Of a stretch of DNA of 64,000 bases, positions 8,641 to 20,934 are shown piece by piece. Under the pieces are notes generated by a model. The model did not search any database. It saw only the letters and a program-made list of their open reading frames with translations, and was not told the DNA's origin. The stretch's first letter is position 1; every line of letters starts with the position of its first letter. Origin of the DNA: Clavelina lepadiformis (Eukaryota > Chordata > Ascidiacea > Aplousobranchia > Clavelinidae); NCBI RefSeq assembly GCF_947623445.1, contig NC_135247.1, positions 3,226,501 to 3,290,500 of the forward strand. The letters run 5' to 3'. Both the position numbers and the translations under genes were made by a program.

Positions 8641-10737
8641 ATGGCATTGTGCATATATACGTCAAAATTGTCGCAATTTTGATAATGTTTCTTTTTCTTT
8701 TATAAAATCAACCTTACCTGTTAATGTGAGAGGAAAAACGCCATTAAATAAAAATCTTTGCATATCAATAACTATTTTTTTTGCAACAAATATTTTACCA
8801 ATTGGACTTGAATGGCTCACATATGGCCAATGGACGTTTGTAAGCGATTACAGCGTTATCGAATTATGATAAATGCTATTGATGCGTCTTTCGTCTGCCA
8901 TGCGCACGTATATTTCACATCGATCTATGTAAATAATTAACTGAATAAGACCCTAAATGAGCGTTTTTAGTAACTGTTATTTGCAACTATCGGACAACGT
9001 TATCAATATCAACGTTATGGCCTATAGCCCAGACTTTTTTGAGGCCGCTTTTCTGCTATCGTTAACCCACTGTTTACCACGTTAAAAGCTATACAGGTTT
9101 GCTGTAATGATTCTATTGAAATGTTGAAATCCTATGACCTAATATTGTTGAAAAATCGCTTTGCCGTAAAAGTGGGATCAGGGAAAGCGTCCATTAGTGT
9201 TTTATCAATCATTGGGAAAAATGCACAACAGCAAGAAAAACGCTGAAAAATACCCTCTTTTTTTTATGAACCTTAAATAAAAATATTTTGCAGCATCTTC
9301 ACTATTTGTCACCAATTTTTTTCAAAGTCTTACGTTTTATCTTTGAGGAGTCCGTTAAAAAAGTGTTTATTATTGGATATTTTGGCATTTCCCAACGAAC
9401 TATTTAAGTGATTATTCTTACCAAAAAAGGAAACTGACATTCTTCCAAATCCCACCAAGATAGAGATTTTCAGAGTTCTTCGACCAAAACGTAGACAGTT
9501 ATCGTGAACAAAAAAAGTATAGAAGATTATACAAAAGATTAAGAACAATAGTAGTAATAACTACTTCAGTTCATAATAACAAAAATGTGCCTCCATTGGC
9601 ACCGGCACACCAAACAAGCTCGGTAGCCGGCGCTCGCGTGTGTGGAACCAAAGCCGAGCTTATATTGTGCAAAGACTTTTCTCAGTCCGAGGATAAAGAC
9701 TGTATAACAGGATTATCAACGCCTTAACATTTATGTTTTATTCAAGTTTTACTGTATTGCACATTTTAACACGTTTTAATAGTTTTTGTCTGATTTGTGC
9801 GCGTGTTGTAGCTTTTACTTTACACGGTGCGGCGCTTAACGGCCGCAGAAGAATCGCCCTGGCGAGGAAAGACGCGATAATTCCATTACAATTGTGATGA
9901 CAGTCCTGCAATGCACTTATTAGGTTATTTTATCGTTATCATATTTACTAAAGCAACCTGCTGAGAATTTGTAATGTATCAATTGTACAGCATATTCCAG
10001 TCGTATATGCTTGGGGATATTTTTAGGGTTTATTTAATAATTGTTAAGCACTTCTGCACCGAGTATCAATGTCAATGTGTTTTAATATGCACGACGTAAA
10101 TAGTGTTGTATTGTAGGAGATTACTTGCGATTAATTTGAGATCCTTTTATTGTTTTTTATAGTTTTCCTACACTTACACGTTAGTATACTTTGACTAACA
10201 CAAAGCAGAAAATGTCGCCCACAACTCTTTATAATCTTGTACGTTGCAATCGTTAATTGGACCTTGCTGTTAGTAGGATGGACATTATTCTTCGTTGGCA
10301 AACTGATCATGCAGCATTAATTTTTAAGCGCCCTGACTCGATTTTTTAAAAGAACCCTATACCCCATGCTTGGCGAAGCAGGTGTTTTTATTCAACACAT
10401 GATGCGTGTCGACACAATGAGAAGAAATTCAGTTCCGGGCTCGCGACTGCATAGCTGTTGAAGGGGGAATACCTGAGTCAAAGAATTTGGCGTGATAATA
10501 ATTATATAATATATCATTCAATTCAGTAAAAGTAAGCAACCATTTTATTTTTTACTTTAAAAGGAATATATCTCACAAGAATATTTGTCGCTCCCTTTTA
10601 AAAACATTAAAAACGTTTGAACATATTTGGTATTTGTACGTATTTCACACCGTATTTGGTGGAGACTGCACTGGCGATCTTTTCTCCAATAATTGTCATA
10701 GCTTTGTATTAAAAATGTGATAATCTTATAGGTGCCA
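8641..10737. other. Intergenic, one SINE-like sequence, no gene recognised
   Basis: AT-rich DNA without an open frame I can support. The only structured piece is the SINE-like element at about 9595-9720. Confidence 0.5.
9595..9720 (+). repeat. Possible tRNA-derived SINE
   Basis: A GC-rich stretch with an A-box-like 'agctcggtagc' near 9618 and a B-box-like 'tggaaccaaagcc' near 9642 is followed by 'acttttctcagtccgagg'. The last part recurs on the opposite strand near 59360-59395 ('cctcggactgagaaaagt'), showing a dispersed repeat. The family is not identified. Confidence 0.35.
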
Positions 10738-10916
10738 AAGCTTATGCTGTATAATTTTCAACTGTAGCCTACTTCAAAACAGCAAATATTATACAGTTTC
10801 ATAAGGACACATAAAAGTAAGCGGTCGCTTCATGAGACACGAAATGTAAAACTGAACCACAGTCACACGAGTTTAACTTATCACGCCTGGGTGTTACATC
10901 TGCGATTCTCTGCAAC

Positions 10917-11452
10917 TGTGGCGAAATAATATTTCGCACTATTGTTTGTTTGTTTTTCGTGCATCTTCCCACGCTTTTGTTTGCTTAAGTTATCAGTTAA
11001 CTTTTATTCTGTTTGTTGTTTCTCTTGATGATCTGATTTTATTGATTTCGCTTGTCCACTGTTTTTTCACGTTGTTTATACCGCCTCAAGTGTTTTGATG
11101 TGGTCCAGTGCAGATTCATACGTGTCCTGTTTTCGGTTGGTCTCCCGTATGGGCTTCAGGCGGGAGAGGTGAGCTGGCGAGAAAAACGTGGCTTTCATGG
11201 CAGTGGTGGTGTGGGCGGTTAGGAAGAGGACCTGTCGTGGATGTTGGTCACTCAGAACTGCCCTGGTTGCTTTATTATATTTTACCATTTTGATTGTAAA
11301 ACGTGTGCACCGTAAGTCAAGCCCCAAAAGCGGAGTGGAGTGCTTTTAATCTGATACCGAAATACAATCTCACTACGTTAAAAGAGGCTTGTTGGCTTTG
11401 AGTGGGCCGTGAAAGCGGTGGAGAGGGACCTGGCAATAGAAAATCTGTAACA
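10917..11452 (+). repeat. Left LTR of the gypsy element
   Basis: 536 bp, TG...CA ends, paired with 13718-14253. The solo LTR at 31858-32391 is a related older copy. Confidence 0.93.
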
Positions 11453-13717
11453 AATTGGCGAGCGCGCCAGGATCCACCGTCACTCGAGAGATTTCGAGCC
11501 TCAATACCCGGATATGGCTTTCAACCTGATGATGACACCACCTCGTTTCAATTCAGGTGACGATCTCTCAGAGTTTTTGAAAGTATTTAATTCATATTGT
11601 GGCAGCGTTCACGCATCCGACGACGTAAAAAGACACCTTTTTTTGGATGCAATCGACCGAAACCTTAAATGGAAGATCCAGGGGAAGGACAAAAATATCT
11701 ACGACATATCTTACAAGACGTTGGTTGAGCGAGCTTTTGAAGCAATCAACGGCGCAGAATTCTCGCACACATTGCGCTTGGAACTGATTCAACGCGTACA
11801 ACTGCCTCAGGAAGACGCATGGAATTTCATCTATGCGCTGAAAGCCCTCGGCGACCGATGTTACCCCGAGGATAAAGACAGCCAACTGAAGAACGAACTA
11901 CTTTATTTATGCCTGATTAAAGGCTTGAGAGACAAGCAATTGGCTAGCAGCATTCCGGCAACTCTTAGGTACGAACATAACTTCATGGAAGCGGCCGACG
12001 TCATTTTTAAGACTATCCCGCAGGTATGCCCACCTGTTGGAGTGGAATCGATTCAAACCTGTTCGGCGATACCTTCTACTACGGATGTGTCTGCCATCCT
12101 AAATAAACTGAAAGATATAGAGCGGGAAACAAAATCGTATCGCGAACGTAATTGTGACGCAATCTCGGAATTAAGAGGCGACCTGAGGACGGTCAACGAT
12201 CGAATGAATGCAGCTTTGTGCAATTCTGTATGCCGAGATGACAATCAATGCTTGTCAACCAACAACGCCCGACTCCGCCGTAAGTGTTTTGGATGCGGTT
12301 CAGTAAGACACCTTGTAAGGGAGTGTCCAAAACGTATTCGAAACCTCGATATTTCTACTCACAGCAATTGCAAAGGCCGACGGGCGTCTACGCCAATGAA
12401 TAATTTAACAGAGGAGACTGCGATTAAATTGGATAATGTTGTTGTCACTGGACACGAAGAAAGCGCAGATTTACATCGTTTTGTAACTATAGTTTTCCGA
12501 GATAAGCCAGTGTGTGCTTTGGTGGATACCGGTGCCAGCGTCTCCCTCATAAAGAAATCACTCTGGGATGGGTTGAGCTCTGCCGAAAAAGGTCCCTTGT
12601 CAGCCTCCCCGAAGGGTACACGTTTCGTCGGAGCCGGAGGTAGTGATTTATCCATATTGGGTAAAGGTAAAGTCTCATTCTCCCTTGGAACGTTAGCGTG
12701 TAAAGTTGATCTGCTTGTGTGTTCCAATATGGGTCATGATCTCATCGTTGGTCTTGACTTTCTTCAGTCTCATCATTGCGCTTTGTGTTATAATTCTATG
12801 AGCTTGTCTATAGGAGAAATAGAAGTTCCTCTGCTAACGCAACCAATCATCCCAAAACGCAATGAAGTTTTCATAACGGATTCTGAGGTTGTTCCAGCTT
12901 CCTCCGAAATTCGCGTGTTGGCCAAGCTCACTAATCACGTTGGCGGAGATGACTTCTCGCCCTCTCCAGTGTTTGTGGAGCGGGATGTTGAATTCAACGC
13001 AATTCAGGACAGCGCTGGAGTTTCTCCGCATCCGCATGAAATAGACGCTCTTCGATCGCGACCGATTGTTGTTAGCAGCCCAAGTTACCGATGAGATTCT
13101 CGGTGAACAACGTGCAAAGATGAAGACATATCACGACAAGCAATGCCACGGCAAGGAGATCTCAGTCGGAGACCGTGTCCTCCTGAACAACCCTGCCGTT
13201 CCTGTCGATCGATGCCGGAACTTTCATTTACCCTATGGAGGGCCTTGTAGAGTGGTGAGGAAAGTTGGCCAAGTCAACTACCAAGTTGAAGATGACCACG
13301 GAAAAAAGCAAACGGTCCACTACAATCGTTTGAAGAGGGTGTCCAAGGACGTGAACAGGTTGGAGGAATCTGTAGAATCTCAGGAAGGTAACGACGCTCC
13401 CATCTGAGACGAGTCAAGCCCGATGAAGTGCCATGTGCGGGTTCCAAGGTCAAAGTCGCAGGGGTCACGATCGGCCCCTATTAGTGAAAATAGGACGATA
13501 ATGGACGCTGTTCCCGACTTGGGTACCGAATCGATCAACGATCGACCCAAGCGAACGAGGCGACCGACACGATTCTACCCTGACCACAATCAATCGGTTT
13601 GAACACTTTTTAAACACTTATTAATTTTATCTAAGCTTTTATTCACTAGCGGTTTCGATGTTTTATATATTATTTTGTCCCGCTGGCCCAGACGTAACAA
13701 TTTTAACGTGGGGGGTG

Positions 13718-14253
13718 TGTGGCGAAATAATATTTCGCACTATTGTTTGTTTGTTTTTCGTGCATCTTCCCACGCTTTTGTTTGCTTAAGTTATCAGTTA
13801 ACTTTTATTCTGTTTGTTGTTTCTCTTGATGATCTGATTTTATTGATTTCGCTTGTCCACTGTTTTTTCACGTTGTTTATACCGCCTCAAGTGTTTTGAT
13901 GTGGTCCAGTGCAGATTCATACGTGTCCTGTTTTCGGTTGGTCTCCCGTATGGGCTTCAGGCGGGAGAGGTGAGCTGGCGAGAAAAACGTGGCTTTCATG
14001 GCAGTGGTGGTGTGGGCGGTTAGGAAGAGGACCTGTCGTGGATGTTGGTCACTCAGAACTGCCCTGGTTGCTTTATTATATTTTACCATTTTGATTGTAA
14101 AACGTGTGCACCGTAAGTCAAGCCCCAAAAGCGGAGTGGAGTGCTTTTAATCTGATACCGAAATACAATCTCACTACGTTAAAAGAGGCTTGTTGGCTTT
14201 GAGTGGGCCGTGAAAGCGGTGGAGAGGGACCTGGCAATAGAAAATCTGTAACA
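13718..14253 (+). repeat. Right LTR of the gypsy element
   Basis: 536 bp, same sequence as the left LTR by eye. It is preceded by a run of six G followed by TG, the polypurine tract. Confidence 0.93.
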
Positions 14254-15290
14254 CAACCTTCGGACGAAAAACGTCACAAACGCATGAAATTTTCCACTTG
14301 ATCAAGTAAGCGTGGTCGCATAACACAAATGTCTAAGTTATTTCGGAACAAAGGAGATTCGTTTCGAAATTTTTAAAAAATAGAAAGACAGTTGAGCGGT
14401 TAGGTGTCAAGCCCACAGCATACTCGTAAAAATCTGGTTTGCAGAAAGCACAGAAAAGTTCCAAACTAGATTGTATCTTAGAGAGATGTTTTTGTGAGAT
14501 TGCAATAGATAAAACTAAACTAAATGAAATCAGCGCGGTTTTAAGAACAACGCTCCCAAAGATTCCAACAAATCGTAATCATCCAGTATAAGACAAGCAA
14601 ATGGTTGTGAGTTGCCACTGAACAAGATTAAGCACAGATATTAACGCATAGAATTGTCGATAAATGCAATTTACCATCATATCAAGAATTTTAAAATTCA
14701 ACTTCATGAAGCTGCAGGAATTTTACGGTGTGGTAAAATTATACCGCTGGGCTTGTACTTTTACCCAGGTCGGTACAGCAGGCACTTTTGTTCAGCCGCT
14801 TACTCGGCAAGACCGAACGAGTTCATTTTAGGTCCAATACCAAAGCTCACGAAATCTTCATCGTTTCTGAACACAATTTAAAGTTCGTGTGCGACAACTT
14901 TCAGGGTGCACTGGCCTCCGGGAAAAACAACATTTTCCGTCATTTATTTTGAGTAATGGGTAATGCAATAAATACTGTGGACACGCTACACTTACAGAGA
15001 CACAATTTTTGCAGCATTGATACCAACACACAACTTTACATATTGATGTGCCGAAGTAACACAACGTTAATCATTTTTTGAAAACTACACATTTCACCCA
15101 TTTGTTAGTTTTTAATGAATTTTCCACAACTGACTTGAACTATTTTTGAAGGTATGCGCTCTGTAAGTTGCCAAACAACGTAATTTTTAGTTTATGCAAC
15201 CTTATGAAGACATTTACCTGCTTTTTCATTTTGACTCGGCAAGAATAGCAGTCAGACAATACGTGATGTTCAAGTTCCCGACAAACCAAA

Positions 15291-15831
15291 CAAACCCCAA
15301 CTGCTTCATTTCTTTTCTATTCGACCACTATCAGAAAGCATTTCTTCACTTTTTTCAAGGCATACAAAGTGAGTCAACCATTTCAAGTCTTTATTACAAG
15401 ACGAAATTCAAAAATAGTCTTAATATAAACTTGTTTCACAAAAAAGAATACGGACAAGTACGTTACAAATAAAAGAAACGGAATCGGGCTTAACTTTTAA
15501 AAATTGTCTACCAATACTGCAAGAAGCTGTTGCTACGACTAAAGCTGTACAAAAAGTTATAGAATTAGTTTGATAACATCGAAATGCTTGCGTTTATTAA
15601 TCAGTCGGTAATATTTAACATTACAATTATTAAGTTTTAAGAAAACTAAGACGGGCTGACAAAAATTAACGTCAGGTTCAGAATTAGTGTCAAAAAAGCA
15701 TCATTAAAATTTTACGCAATATACAATAAAAAAGTGATTAGCCGTTTTCGAAAAACATCTAACATTGCAAACAGTTAGAACCCACAGGACAGAAGACCCA
15801 AATTTCACGTAACGCAATGTAGACTGTAGAG
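15291..15831. other. Spacer, no gene recognised
   Basis: AT-rich sequence between the duplicated spacer and the MITE. Short open frames lack recognisable motifs. Confidence 0.5.
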
Positions 15832-16135
15832 CAGTGATTCCCAAACTTTGTGCCGCCACAGATTCTCAGGTGTGCCGCGAATCTTTTTGGGATTTTGGAA
15901 AAGAACTGTATAAATATTTAAAATAAGGCATGCAGACAAGCATATGCGACTTAAAAGCGCTCTAACCGCTTCAATAGCTGATAAAGAAGCACATGTCCAT
16001 CCAGTAAGCACATCCATCGCAGTAACACGTGAAAATAAATTTTTTTAAAGCAACTTTTCTTCTCTTGTAAGTGTGCCCCAACCGTTTTATAAATTTTCTA
16101 GTGTGCCACAAGCTGAAAAATTTTGGGAACTACTG
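15832..16135 (+). mobile_element. hAT-type MITE, 304 bp
   Basis: It begins CAGTGATTCCCAAACTTT and ends AAATTTTGGGAACTACTG, imperfect terminal inverted repeats of the hAT/Charlie type. An exact 8-bp target duplication, CTGTAGAG, flanks it at 15824-15831 and 16136-16143. There is no transposase, so it is a non-autonomous element. The exact target duplication but diverged termini suggest moderate age. Confidence 0.88.
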
Positions 16136-16392
16136 CTGTAGAGCCTATACTAGGATTATTTTAAATTTGCTTTAGCGTAGTAACTTGTAATTGCTTCGTT
16201 TAATTCGATTTGACATAGGCGTAACAACACTTGTAGGGCCTATAATAGGGTTACAGAACTTTAAATTTTGGTTTGTGTTTAAGAACAAATTGCAAAATTC
16301 AAACCTATTAAAACTACACTTGCATTTTCATTTCACTTTTTTCCTATTTTTCGTGTACACTGTGGTGTTTTTAGTGTGGGTATAGGCTATAC

Positions 16393-16400
16393 ATTTGCAT
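16393..16400 (+). promoter_or_regulatory. POU octamer ATTTGCAT before SLC6 copy 1
   Basis: A perfect octamer ends 8 bp before the start codon. The same word at the same distance is present in copies 3 and 4 and missing in copy 2. Function is inferred only. Confidence 0.4.
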
Positions 16401-16408
16401 AACAACTG

Positions 16409-19400
16409 ATGGAGCAGTCTATTCAACATGAAGACCTGGTGGTAGTGAATCCGAAAAAGGATAAACGACAAACATGGAGCAAACCGTGGGATTTCTACAT
16501 GTCAAGCCTTGGATTAAGCATAGGTCTTGGAAATATTTGGAGATTTCCATATATGTGCTTTAAATACGGAGGAGGTAAGAGTATTTCCAATGAAACACTA
16601 TGACTGAACATACCTTTGAGAAAGTTTCATAGCCTTATGTTTTTGAAAAAAAGAACAACTTCAAACTCATGATAATAAACTAGCAGGAAAATGCCAGTTT
16701 TTAGACGTCCTTTGGGACAATCTTAAGACATTAAGTTTTAAATAAAAAGTTTGTGTAAAATTTTATTCACACTTAGAATCAAATTGCCCCATGCGCACTT
16801 TATCACCCAAGCATGTCGTTACTTATATTATCAATGTATTGCCGTACAATTACCTGATATTACATTCAATTCTTCAGGTGCATTTCTTATCTCATACATG
16901 CTGTCTTACATTGTCATTGTATTGCCACTGCTCTTATTAGAAGTCTCACTTGGACAATCAGTAAGGAAAGGTCTAGTAGCATCATGGGCCATTATACCCT
17001 TGTTCAAAGGTATCACATTGCACCAGCTTATACTACTAGATATCGGTAATACTGTAGTTAGTTTCTGGCTTTTTTACTATGTAATTACAGCTGGAAGTTA
17101 ATGAATGACATAAAGCTGTATACTTTATGTACATACCAATACGTTTTCTTACTTTGAACGAAGCAGCTACTATCAGCCTTTTTCCAATGGCGATAAAAAT
17201 CAGCCAAATAATAAAAAAATTTCAATTGTGGTAAAAGCTAGATAGTACAAAATATAAAAAACTTTGAAATAAAAACAAAAGCAGATAAAATTTTTAAAAT
17301 GATGATGGGAAGTAGACCAAGACATGTTGAAAGCGCAAGAACCGAAGTGATGCGAACTACTTGATTCTTAGCTTAACTTGGACACGTTGAACTTGAGTAA
17401 CTTTACCTATCATATACTTTAGTGCAGGGTTCACCAAACATTTTTCACACCATTTTTTAACCCCATGTAAGAAAAACACAGTCACGCGCAAAATTTCCTG
17501 CCTGGTTGCCATTGGAAACGAAAATATCTATAAATAACAACAATTTCCACAACCTATGTAATGGCGTTAATTGTCGCTTAAACTGTCAGACGCCCCGTGT
17601 TTTCCTTGACCATGGAAGGAAATGTTCATAACATTTGTAACAAACGATACTAGCCGTGCTTTAAGCAGACGCCATATGACCTTTATACACATTGACATAC
17701 GCGTGAACAGGTTATGGATAATTATTTTTTATTTGCACCTTACACGTTAAAATACTAAACTATTACTTAATGTGCTTCGTTATTTGGCAAACTAAATCCA
17801 AAACTTTCATGTTAATAAATTCATGTTATTTCGCAAATTTCACTGGTCGCGGCATGCGGATATAACAGCGAGCCGTAGTTAGATCAATTCGTTTATGATG
17901 CAGCCTTTCTGGCGAGTCTAAGCAATTAAGTAGAAGGAAATTTTTTTTCAAAGTTTACGTTGAAATATCTTTCTTTTACAAATGCAGGTATCGCCATTGC
18001 AAGCTCGGTCATCGTATTTCTTTCAAACTTTTCCTACCCCGTGATATTGACTTGGGTTTTCAAATATTTCGTCTCCAGTTTTTCCTCAAACTTGCCCTGG
18101 ATGAGTTGTGACAATGAATGGAACACTGAACACTGCGTGAGCCTATTGGGGCGTGTGAAGCAAATTATAAATGATACCAACAACACATCGATGATGACAG
18201 TTTCAAACGCAACAAACCAAACAGATGAAATACATCGAATGTCTTCAGCGGAAGAATTTTGGAAGTAAATTTATTAATTAACACATAGTTAACAACATTA
18301 AGTACAGTCTACTACGCAACGAGCTATTAAAACTGCTAATATGGTATTCAAAAAGAGGCAACTCTTGCTGCTTTCCCAAAGCTGAATAATTATCCAGATA
18401 AAAAAATTACTACACAAAGTTACTTTTACCGGTAGCATTAATAAAGGTATTATCATTTTCTGCAGTAATTTGTTTCTGTCATCAAATCCATAACAAAAGC
18501 CCACTATGTATCGGTCGTTGATGTATGCTGCATTGTCCTCATATTATTGCCAGAAACTGGTTAACAGCGTAAGACAGTTATACCAAGCCTGTAACACCGA
18601 AATTAGCATACGAGCTGGACGTGATTGACAATTTAATGCTATAAAATGTAAATACTACAGTGAAAAAATGACTAACTGTAGTAAGTGATTTCTTGTCTTT
18701 TAAGGGAAGATTTGAGGCAGAGCTTATGGAAACCACAAAGTATACACACATGTAACAATAGGCTTTGTTTCAGTTTTGAAGTCTTAGGAGTATCGAAAGG
18801 TCTCCATGAAATCGGGTCCTTGAAAGGAGACCTCGCCCTTTACTGGACTCTTATATGGACTCTGGGATATTTTGCAACCTTCAAAGGAATCAAATGGTCA
18901 GCTAAGGTAGAGATAAAACGATTGTCACGTATCATAATAAAGTTATGTCAAATCATAGCCTACTTTGTCCGCTAAAATGTTAATGACAACTGTTTGTACA
19001 TTGCAGGTTGTTTACGTCACTGCAACGCTTCCAGTTGTTTTAATTATAATCGTTATGATCAGAGGTGTGACGCTAGAGGGCGCGTCCACAGGGATTTATT
19101 ACTACTTGAAACCGAATATGACAGAACTGGAGAACCCGGAGGTAAAAGCAAGTTATCGCTGTTGCAGTAGACGACAAATCAGGATTCGATGATATATAAA
19201 TGTCGAACTTTTTTGTAAGATCTTCTTACAAGCAGTGTGTACGTGTAGCAAAATTCAGCCAGATTTTTGAATATCGTATAACTTTTCGGGCATAAAAGAG
19301 GAAGCTGCTTTGTAAAAAAAACAAAAGAAACCAATGATACATGCAGGTTTGGATTGCCGCTGCAACTCAAGTCTTTTATAGCAGTTCTGGGTGTTGTGCT

Positions 19401-20934
19401 GTATTGTTAATTTTGGGTAGCTACAACAAATACAATCAAAACTTTTTCAGGTAGGCTGAATCAAATTCTTTTACAGTAGACCTTAAGCTGTACGGTTTAA
19501 TCGGGTATCTGTCTTCGACTATAATCAAACACGCACAACATTTAACCAAACACAAAAATAATGAATTTTGTTTCTTACAGGGACGTTACAATGATTTCAC
19601 TTTCTAACAGTTTTGCCAGTTTTCTGTGTGGTTTTGCTGTATTTTCTACCCTGGGATCCATGGCTTTTCGCCAGGTAAGGACAATCTTTAAACCATAAGT
19701 AGTTTTTACGTGTCCTACTGTGCTACAGCGTCTTTATTTCTCCACCAGAACTTAACAATAACTGAAGTTGCTCGATCAGGACCAGGACTGGTGTTCATAG
19801 CTTATCCACAAGCGTTAGCTATGTTGCCTCTACCGCAATTATGGAATGTTCTATTCTTTCTCACACTCTTACTGTTGGGATTTGATACACAGGTTGGTCA
19901 GCATTTATCAGTCAAAAATTAACCTCATCATACGTTTCTAAACAATGTGTTTAAATCCAATGGACGACAATTTCGTAACGACTGATCCTGCTACCATAGT
20001 TTCGGTTAAAGCTGTTGATGATTATTTTCAAGTTTGTCTACGTGGAAAGCTTCTGTGCGATTTTCATGGACATTTATCCACGTTTAAGGAATTTTCATAA
20101 ATATTCCAGAGAAATATTCCTCGCGGTCTGTAATGTTGGATTCTGTTCGCTTGGAATGATTTTCATGACGGAGGTAATAACGCCTAAACTTAAATCATTT
20201 TAATCCATGCTCACTACTTAGTAACATTTTTAATAACCAATATATGTTCCGATCGATTTTTCATAAATAAACATTCGTGGACTATATCCACAGGGAGGTG
20301 TTTACGTTTTCGAAATATTCAACACGTATGGCATAGCAGGCTGGTGCGTATTCTTCATCGCTACGTGTGAGTTTGTAGCAGTTGGTTGGGTGTATGGTGC
20401 TGATCGTCACTGGGACGAAATCAACCGAATGGTTGGATATACCAGGATACGATTCGTGGTTACTTTGGTTTGGAAATATATTGGACCGGCGATTTGCATG
20501 GTGAAGTGTTTAAAACAGTGTAATTTGAGCAAGCTCGTCAGTCAATGCTGACAAATATTTTAAGCTTGCCGGTAAATACACAACTAACTTTGCAGACAGT
20601 GTCTGTCTATTGCGTGACCGCTCACAGCCCTCTGTCTTATGGAAGCTATGTCTATCCTCCGTGGGCACAAGCAATATGTCATCTTATGGCAACTAGTTCT
20701 GCTATATGCATTCCTCTATACGCCATCTACCTCGTTGTTACCTCAAAGAAACCTTGGTCGCAGGTACAGGGCATAGGTTATGTTAAAAAATGATGAAGTA
20801 AATTGACAGTTAGCCGATAATAATGGTTTGTACTTGATTTACATTTGTTTTATTTACCACAGTTACGTCGAAAGGTAAATATAGAAGAAACGAAGCGTGA
20901 GAGCATAATCAGTGAAAAAGAAGAAATGTTGTAA
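16409..20934 (+). CDS. SLC6-family Na+/Cl- coupled transporter, copy 1
   Basis: Twelve exons: 16409-16574, 16878-17009, 17988-18264, 18774-18906, 19007-19141, 19347-19450, 19581-19674, 19749-19892, 20033-20173, 20294-20500, 20596-20763 and 20863-20934. They encode 590 residues, the usual SLC6 size with 12 membrane helices. Helix 1 has [18 protein letters not shown] (about residues 39-56), the unwound substrate and sodium site. There is no aspartate there, so it is not a monoamine transporter. The large outer loop has the paired cysteines C140 and C149 and sequons at N161, N164, N165, N173 and N176. Helix 5-6 regions read GVTLEGAS and [11 protein letters not shown]. The sequence is closest in character to the GABA/taurine/creatine/betaine group; the substrate is unknown. 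Helix 2 has ISYMLSY where the other copies have IPYLLSF. Introns 9 and 10 resemble copies 3 and 4 rather than copy 2. Confidence 0.93.

Larger units (their letters stand above)
10917..14253 (+). mobile_element. Ty3/gypsy LTR element, internally reduced, very young
   Basis: Two 536-bp LTRs (10917-11452 and 13718-14253) start TGTGGCG and end GTAACA. They look identical by eye, which means a very recent insertion. A 4-bp target duplication, CAAC, flanks them at 10913-10916 and 14254-14257. A primer-binding site begins TTGGCGAGCG just after the left LTR, and a G-rich polypurine tract precedes the right one. Parts present: gag with a CCHC knuckle (CFGCGSVRHLVREC, near 12290), a retroviral-type protease region (VDTGAS, near 12520), and an integrase C-terminal tail (13066-13407). 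Reverse transcriptase, RNase H and the integrase core are absent. The element is therefore broken and non-autonomous, with at least one large loss. It probably moved using enzymes of a relative. Confidence 0.93.
10738..15290 (+). repeat. Duplicated spacer upstream of SLC6 copy 1 (partner 22598-23880)
   Basis: 10762-10916 and 14254 to about 15290 match 22598-23880 closely, interrupted only by the gypsy element at 10917-14253. The shared short word 'aagcttatgctgtataatt' is at 10738 and 21456; in the second copy it is split from the rest by 1.1 kb of other DNA. No coding region was seen in the spacer. Confidence 0.85.

Noticed and set aside
11076-11327. Open frame of 83 codons repeated exactly at 13877-14128
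   Set aside because: Both lie inside the two LTRs on the antisense strand. The repetition is the LTR, not a gene family.
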